A stretch of 38,355 nucleotides of DNA from Gammaproteobacteria bacterium. Its GTDB lineage: Bacteria > Pseudomonadota > Gammaproteobacteria > GCA-001735895. The DNA lies in NCBI GenBank assembly GCA_030595795.1, contig JAUVCH010000027.1:1-38355 (forward strand), given 5' to 3'. The position numbers and the translations under genes are program-made. The notes under the pieces were generated by a model. It was given only the letters and a program-made list of their open reading frames with translations, did no database searches and was not told the origin of the DNA. Below are positions 33,492-38,355 of this stretch, piece after piece. Positions within the stretch are counted from its first letter, which is position 1. Each line of letters starts with the position of its first letter.

Positions 33492-33908
33492 ATGACTGTC
33501 GAGTTACCAGAAGGTTATAAACCTTCCCCGAAAGAAGAATATATGTCAGCCAGCCACATCGAGTATTTTCGTCAGAAATTACTGACGTGGCGCGCCGAAT
33601 TGATGCAAGAGTCTGAAAATACTATTTCTCACTTAAAGGAAGAAAACTGGCAGGAGCCGGACATCAATGACCGCGCAACATTGGAAACTGACGCGGCGTT
33701 GGAATTGCGCACCCGGGATCGTTATCGCAAACTGGTGAATAAAATTGATTCGGCACTCTCTCGAGTCGCTGATGGCAGTTATGGTTACTGTGATGAAACT
33801 GGCGAAGAGATCGGTTTATTTCGACTCGAAGCCCGGCCTATTGCGACTCTGACGGTAGAAGCTCAGGAAAAGCACGAGCGGCTCGAAAAGCAACGTCGGG
33901 ACGACTGA
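33492..33908 (+). CDS. dksA: RNA polymerase-binding transcription factor DksA (Cys-poor form)
   Basis: DksA enters the RNA polymerase secondary channel and works with ppGpp. The 138-residue protein has the coiled coil with the tip residues Asp57, Asp60 and Ala62 (PDINDRA), ELRTRDRYRKLVNKID, and the globular DGSYGYCDETGEEIGLFRLE. Of the four zinc Cys of E. coli DksA only the first remains (Cys100). The others are Thr103, Thr121 and Ala124 by alignment to the canonical CxxC pairs, so it should fold without zinc, as some alphaproteobacterial homologues and, partly, Pseudomonas DksA2 do. CAGGAGA lies before ATG 33492. Confidence 0.95.
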   Translation: MTVELPEGYKPSPKEEYMSASHIEYFRQKLLTWRAELMQESENTISHLKEENWQEPDINDRATLETDAALELRTRDRYRKLVNKIDSALSRVADGSYGYCDETGEEIGLFRLEARPIATLTVEAQEKHERLEKQRRDD

Positions 33909-33911
33909 CTC

Positions 33912-34838
33912 CTAAACAGCCTGCTCATCCCCATTTTTGTACGGCACCCTGGCGGTAGGTACGACCTTCGATGCGGCATCGCAGTGGTGATGCTGGTCGT
34001 CGAAAAATATGTGGGGTGAAAAAGAAGCCAATATTTTATCCTTGGATACCCCGCCGAGGAAAAAAGTCTCGTCGATCCGTACATTCCATGCCCGCAAAGT
34101 CCTGATCACGCGTTCATGGGCTGGACTATTACGTGCCGTGACTAAAGCCGTCCGGATTGGCGGCGCATCTTGCTGGTTACTACTGGTCAACTCAAACTGT
34201 AAGAACGATAGCGTTTTCAGTAGTTTGGCAAACGGCCCCTCGGGTAGCGGTTTTTCGGCATTTTTCTTTTCATGTTCGAGAAATGCTTCCAGGCCCTGTT
34301 GCTGATAAATCATCTCCGACTCTTCAGAAAATAACACCGCATCGCCGTCAAAGGCGATTTTGATTTGTTCCAGCGGATTTTGGCGATTGCCTGAAGGAGC
34401 ATTGTAGATTAACCCGGAGGCGACATTAGATTGTACAGCGGCCTGCACATCTTCCTCGGTTGCCGATAAAAACAGATCGACATCGAAGGCGTTTAAATAC
34501 TTGGCTACGGGTTCACCGCCAGTGAATGCTGCGCGAGTGATATCGAGTTGATAATAATTAATTGAATTCGAAATTCTTAAACTCGTATCAGCCGAATTAC
34601 GCGATATGATCACGACTTCAGTACGACGCTGCTCCTCGTTGATTTGATTGATGCGTAGCATCGACTCGATCAGGGCAAAACCGGTACCGGGTTGTAGAAT
34701 ATCGTTCTCGTGTTCGAGTTGATACTGGCAATAAGCTTCCAGCCCCTCGTTTTCATAAATTTCGTTTTCACGATTGAGATCGAACAGGGCTCTCGAAGAA
34801 ACCCCAATCACCAGATAATTGCTTAAGTCGTAGGCCAT
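33912..34838 (-). CDS. Cytosolic 5'-nucleotidase family protein (NT5C1-type)
   Basis: The 308-residue soluble protein resembles the NT5C1-type 5'-nucleotidases (Pfam 5-nucleotidase, PF06189). Visible are LVIGVSSRALFDLNREN at the start (with Ser in place of the usual first Asp of HAD enzymes, as in this family), VVIISRNSADTSLRI, ITRAAFTGGEP, IAFDGDAVLFSEESE, ALVTARNSPAHERVIRTL and FLGGVSKDKILASFSPHIFF with the late acidic DD. It should dephosphorylate nucleoside monophosphates. Its ATG overlaps the argA stop by one base (TGATG), so translation is probably coupled. Family assignment is good; substrate preference unknown. Confidence 0.83.
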   Translation of the reverse strand: MAYDLSNYLVIGVSSRALFDLNRENEIYENEGLEAYCQYQLEHENDILQPGTGFALIESMLRINQINEEQRRTEVVIISRNSADTSLRISNSINYYQLDITRAAFTGGEPVAKYLNAFDVDLFLSATEEDVQAAVQSNVASGLIYNAPSGNRQNPLEQIKIAFDGDAVLFSEESEMIYQQQGLEAFLEHEKKNAEKPLPEGPFAKLLKTLSFLQFELTSSNQQDAPPIRTALVTARNSPAHERVIRTLRAWNVRIDETFFLGGVSKDKILASFSPHIFFDDQHHHCDAASKVVPTARVPYKNGDEQAV

Positions 34839-36157
34839 CAGATTTGTTTGAGTAAGATTTTTGAACGGCGTTGCTGGTTGTAACTGGTTTGTTTGTGTTC
34901 AGGCAACGAGAAATCCTTAGTCTCGACGAAACCATGTTCAATAAACCAGTGGGTTGTTCGAGTGGTTAAGCTGTAAATTTGAGGGATATTTTTCCCGGTG
35001 GCAAGATGCTCGGCCATTTGTAGTAATTGTTCGCCGAGCCCTGATTTGCGGTAGTTTTCGTGCACAGCGAGGCATGCTAGCTCTGCGAATTGGTTCGATT
35101 TATCTGGAATACAGGCGACGCAGGCGATGATCATGCCGTCTTTTTCTATTACCTGAAAATAATCGATTTCCAGTTCTAGTTGCTCGCGGGATCGCTCGAC
35201 CAGGATACCGTTTTCTTCGAGCGGTTGTATCAGTCTTAAAATACCCCCAACATCGTCGATATTGGCAGCTCGGATGCCTTCGTAAAATAAATTGGTAATC
35301 ATCGTACCGCAGCCATCGCGGGTGAATAGCTCAAGCAGTAAACCGCCATCGATTTTCTGGTCGATGATATGCACTCGTTTAACCCTGGCGTTGACGGCAT
35401 TTACCGCTTGGATGAGCAGGTTTCGGTAATCATTATCGGTATCGGGGTCACTTACCAGAGCACTGCACTCGCTGGTTGAGAGAGTGTCGGCGCGGTCATC
35501 CTGATTTTCGGTATGTTGAATAAAGATCAACTTGTCGGCCTGCAAAGCCTGGGCAACTTCGCTGGCCAGTTCTTCGGCGGGGAGATTAAATATTTCACCA
35601 GTTTTGGAGTAGCCAATATTTGATAGCAGAATGACATGATTCTGTTCCAGCATGGCATTAACTGCCTCGTGTTTGATATCGCGAACCTTGCCAGAATGTT
35701 GCATATCGATGCCATCGATTACCCCCAACGGCATGCCAGTAACAAAGTTACCACTCACCAGCGATATTTCAGAACCCGACATTGGGGTGTTCGGCAAACC
35801 CATCGACAAATGCGACTCCAGATAAGTTTTTACCTCGTTAATAGCCTGAATTATATAGGGCAGTGATTCGGCGTCGCTAATACGGATATTGCGATTAAAT
35901 TCTGACGTGATATCTTGTTTCGCAAGATGCTGGTCAATGCGGTTTCGACTGCCGTGTAAAATAACCAGCTTAATGCCGAGATGGTTGAGCAGGGCGAGAT
36001 CGTGAATAAGGCCCATAAATTGATCGGAGCCGATAAATTCGTCGGATATCAAAATCACGAAGGTTTTCTTTCGGTGAGCCTTGATATATGGGGCCGCACC
36101 TCTAAACCATTGTACCTGAGCCTTATTATTGTTCATAACTGAAAAATCATCATTCAC
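34838..36157 (-). CDS. argA: N-acetylglutamate synthase ArgA
   Basis: ArgA acetylates glutamate with acetyl-CoA, the first step of arginine synthesis. The 439-residue protein has the amino-acid-kinase-like domain that binds arginine for feedback (residues 15-290: FRGAAPYIKAHRKKTFVILI, VILHGSRNRID) and a C-terminal GNAT domain with the acetyl-CoA loop VHENYRKSGLGEQLLQMAEH. The frame opens at ATG 36157; ATG 36136 (MNNNKAQVQWFRG) is an alternative and neither has a strong ribosome-binding site. It diverges from the GGDEF gene with 54 bases between them. No convincing ArgR box was found there. Confidence 0.95.
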   Translation of the reverse strand: MNDDFSVMNNNKAQVQWFRGAAPYIKAHRKKTFVILISDEFIGSDQFMGLIHDLALLNHLGIKLVILHGSRNRIDQHLAKQDITSEFNRNIRISDAESLPYIIQAINEVKTYLESHLSMGLPNTPMSGSEISLVSGNFVTGMPLGVIDGIDMQHSGKVRDIKHEAVNAMLEQNHVILLSNIGYSKTGEIFNLPAEELASEVAQALQADKLIFIQHTENQDDRADTLSTSECSALVSDPDTDNDYRNLLIQAVNAVNARVKRVHIIDQKIDGGLLLELFTRDGCGTMITNLFYEGIRAANIDDVGGILRLIQPLEENGILVERSREQLELEIDYFQVIEKDGMIIACVACIPDKSNQFAELACLAVHENYRKSGLGEQLLQMAEHLATGKNIPQIYSLTTRTTHWFIEHGFVETKDFSLPEHKQTSYNQQRRSKILLKQI

Positions 36158-36211
36158 TGTAACTTTGAGTTAAATATATTATATGATTTGGGCTGAGCAC
36201 GATATCATCTG

Positions 36212-37444
36212 GTGAAAAGGAATTTGAATATCAATCACGATAATAGCAACAATAATACTGAGCATCCGGTCAGTAGCCTGCAGTTGCAGCAGCAGGAACT
36301 GGTGGCTTTTCTCTACGACCGCGTATCCGTGGGCATACTAATCACTTTGTTTATTTCGACAGTCGTGTCGATGATAGCCTATATAGAGCTATCGATTCAG
36401 GGTCGACAACAATGGTTGTTTCTCTGGTTCGGTATCCTGTGTATCGTTCTTTATTTTCGCTATTTGTTGTTGAAAAAATTTCGCGTGATCGAAAACACAA
36501 GATATTACTCTCACCTTAAATGGCGAAACCGGTTTTACGTCGGAGTCGTTGTCGCCGGTCTCATGCAAGGTGTCGGTGCAGCCTGGTTAATGCCCTATGT
36601 CACCACTAATGTACAGTTAATTCTGCACTCGGTATTACTGGGCATGGGCATGGGTGCTATCGCCTACCTATCGACCTCTCTGCTGATATATATCAGTTAT
36701 TTATTAACTATTATGATGCCGGTCACTATCTGGTTGTTTTCCCAACAGGAGCCTGATAGTTATGTATTAACGCTATTGTATCTGTTTATGATCGGCGCTG
36801 GTTCTATGAGTGTTAAACGCATGAATGTTTTACTCAATGATGCTCTGTATTTCCGTTTTGATAACGAAACTCTGGTTAGCGATTTACAACGGTTATTGAA
36901 AGCCGTGGCGAGTTCGAATAAAGCGTTGGAAAAAATATCCACCACCGATGAGCTAACCGGGTTGTCGAATTACAGAGCTTTTCGAGTTCGTCTGGAGGAA
37001 GTTTGGCAAGAATCACGGGGCACTAATAGCCCGATTTCACTCCTAAGGCTCAACCTCGACTACTACCACGAATATAACGCCCATTACGGCTTGCAGATGG
37101 GAGACGATAAATTGTGCGAAGTAGCTGGTTTACTATTTACCGAAATAACCCATCACAGCCAGATGGTTGCTCGGCTTAACGGGGCAGAGTTCGCTTTAAT
37201 ATTACCCGGTATGAGTTGTGAAAATGCCAGATTATTGGCCTTGCGGCTCGAAAAGGGGGTGGAGAATTTGAATATTGAACATATTAAATCAAAATCAGTT
37301 CCACGCCTGACGGTCAGTATTGGGCTTAATAGCCAGGTTGCAACTGCTAACTCGTCATCGCGAGAATTACTGACTAAAGCCGATACTGCGCTAAAAATGG
37401 CCAAAAACAAAGGTCGGAATCGGATCGAAGTGCTGGAGGATTAA
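36212..37444 (+). CDS. Six-span membrane protein with degenerate GGDEF domain
   Basis: From GTG 36212 the protein has 410 residues. A Gln/Asn-rich N-terminus precedes about six membrane spans (residues 30-215, e.g. [38 protein letters not shown]). A GGDEF domain follows from about 245 ([20 protein letters not shown]). The signature is NGAEF at 323-327, and the first metal-ligand Asp of the DxD block is Asn281 (NLDYY), so both residues that hold magnesium in diguanylate cyclases are lost. No RxxD inhibitory site is evident. It is likely inactive and may act by binding nucleotide or partners. TTG 36224, after AAAAGGA, is an alternative start. Its stop shares TTAA with the argF stop. Confidence 0.88.
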   Translation: MKRNLNINHDNSNNNTEHPVSSLQLQQQELVAFLYDRVSVGILITLFISTVVSMIAYIELSIQGRQQWLFLWFGILCIVLYFRYLLLKKFRVIENTRYYSHLKWRNRFYVGVVVAGLMQGVGAAWLMPYVTTNVQLILHSVLLGMGMGAIAYLSTSLLIYISYLLTIMMPVTIWLFSQQEPDSYVLTLLYLFMIGAGSMSVKRMNVLLNDALYFRFDNETLVSDLQRLLKAVASSNKALEKISTTDELTGLSNYRAFRVRLEEVWQESRGTNSPISLLRLNLDYYHEYNAHYGLQMGDDKLCEVAGLLFTEITHHSQMVARLNGAEFALILPGMSCENARLLALRLEKGVENLNIEHIKSKSVPRLTVSIGLNSQVATANSSSRELLTKADTALKMAKNKGRNRIEVLED

Positions 37445-38352
37445 TCCTGCGAGATCATTAATAATTCGAGCAGGGCCTTTTGCGCATGCAGGCGATTTTC
37501 TGCTTCCTGCCAAACCACACTATGTGTCCCTTCGATAACTTCGGTACTGACTTCTTCGTCACGGTGTGCGGGCAGGCAGTGCATGAACAGAGCATCGTTA
37601 TCTGCCTTTGCCATCAGATCTGTCGATACCTGGAATCCGGAGAAAACCTGTAATCGTTCCTGTTGTTCCTGTTCCTGCCCCATGCTGGTAAAAACATCGG
37701 TGACCACCAGATCGGCAGCTTCTGCTGCTTCGTCAGCAGTATTATAAACCTGGATCTGATTGCCCCCAGTTTTCACCAGTTCGGAATCGGGTTCGTAGCC
37801 CATCGGGCAACCCACGTTGAGATTAAACCCAAAGCGAATCGCTGCATTGATATAGGAATGGCACATATTATTACCATCGCCAATCCAGGCCACGGTGGCA
37901 CCCTTGATATCGCCACGTAATTCAAACCAGGTTTGCATGTCGGCGAGTAACTGACAGGGATGGAGATAATCGGATAAACCGTTAATTACCGGTCTGCTAG
38001 AATTCGCGGCAAGGACTTCAACGCGTTCGTGTTCAAAGGTACGGATCATAATGCCGTCAACCATGCTCGAAATAACGCGGGCACTATCTTCTATCGGTTC
38101 ACCACGTCCGAGCTGGATACTCTGCGGTGACAAAAACATCGCGTGGCCACCGAGCTGGCTCATGCCCGCTTCGAACGATACTCGGGTTCGTGTCGAAGAT
38201 TTTTCGAAAATCATCGCCAGTACTTTACCGCTTAATGGCGTATGCCTGATGCCTCGTTTTAGTTTCAGTTTGACATCGATAGCGTGGGCGATGAGCGCAC
38301 GTAATTCGTCGCTGGAGAGATCAAGTAGACTCAAAAAATGACGTGTAGACAT
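37441..38352 (-). CDS. argF: Ornithine carbamoyltransferase
   Basis: The enzyme makes citrulline from ornithine and carbamoyl phosphate. The 303-residue protein is complete, with ATG 38352 four bases from the window edge, so its upstream region cannot be seen. Carbamoyl-phosphate binding is by [26 protein letters not shown], the ornithine-binding region [15 protein letters not shown] and the catalytic [12 protein letters not shown] are all present. It converges on the GGDEF gene with a 4-base overlap. With argA and argJ it is the third arginine synthesis gene in the window, and none is adjacent to another. Confidence 0.97.
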   Translation of the reverse strand: MSTRHFLSLLDLSSDELRALIAHAIDVKLKLKRGIRHTPLSGKVLAMIFEKSSTRTRVSFEAGMSQLGGHAMFLSPQSIQLGRGEPIEDSARVISSMVDGIMIRTFEHERVEVLAANSSRPVINGLSDYLHPCQLLADMQTWFELRGDIKGATVAWIGDGNNMCHSYINAAIRFGFNLNVGCPMGYEPDSELVKTGGNQIQVYNTADEAAEAADLVVTDVFTSMGQEQEQQERLQVFSGFQVSTDLMAKADNDALFMHCLPAHRDEEVSTEVIEGTHSVVWQEAENRLHAQKALLELLMISQD

Positions 38353-38355
38353 AAT

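Noticed and set aside
36158..36211. ArgR box in the argA/GGDEF intergenic gap
   Set aside because: The region is AT-rich (TTAAATATATTATATGA) but does not fit TGAATWWWWATTCA.

Overview
The window looks like chromosomal core sequence from a motile, piliated gammaproteobacterium. The evidence is gene order. I see mltD diverging from yafS-rnhA-dnaQ, an ffs-dnaX-ybaB-recR cluster, rsgA divergent from orn, lpxC-M23-secA-argJ-mutT, the pilA/pilBCD-coaE-zapD locus, and pilSR. I cannot assign an order or genus. No insertion sequences, phage genes, CRISPR arrays or tRNAs were seen, and gene density is high.

Layout. 1-2.9 kb: mltD (cut by the left edge), a YafS-like methyltransferase, rnhA and dnaQ, the last three linked by ATGA overlaps. 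2.9-7.2 kb is the least standard stretch: a large protein joining a winged-helix DNA-binding domain, a class III nucleotide cyclase, a membrane span, a TolB-like domain and TPRs, facing two exported proteins (an alpha/beta hydrolase and an SMP-30-like propeller). 7.2-11 kb: smpB, the 4.5S RNA, dnaX, ybaB, recR and hinT. 11-13.1 kb: rsgA, orn and a small unknown gene. 13.3-16.6 kb: a cyclic-nucleotide-binding EAL phosphodiesterase, then motA, motB and a PilZ-like protein behind a very good sigma-28 promoter. 16.8-23.1 kb: lpxC, an M23 peptidase, secA, argJ and mutT. 23.1-33.3 kb: zapD, coaE, pilD, pilC and pilB on minus; pilA and a TfpZ-like accessory gene on plus; pilR, pilS and a small membrane gene on minus. 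33.4-38.4 kb: dksA, a 5'-nucleotidase, argA, a degenerate GGDEF membrane protein and argF.

How the genes work together. The pilin locus is readable as a circuit. PilS/PilR are encoded 1-4 kb from a pilA promoter that has a sigma-54 -24/-12 element, a consensus IHF site and TGTCA half-sites upstream. The motility block is likewise readable: motAB plus a PilZ-like gene under sigma-28, next to a c-di-GMP phosphodiesterase with a cNMP sensor domain. With the cyclase at 3-5 kb and the GGDEF-like protein at 36-37 kb, second-messenger signalling recurs in the window. A direct link between these proteins is inference.

The most unusual single observation is dnaX. The zero frame ends after 378 codons at an A9 run, and the conserved tau C-terminus lies in the -1 frame. 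This is the reverse of the E. coli arrangement, unless the run is miscounted. Other points worth a second look are the Cys-poor DksA, the double metal-ligand loss in the GGDEF protein, and the separation of lpxC from the division cluster.
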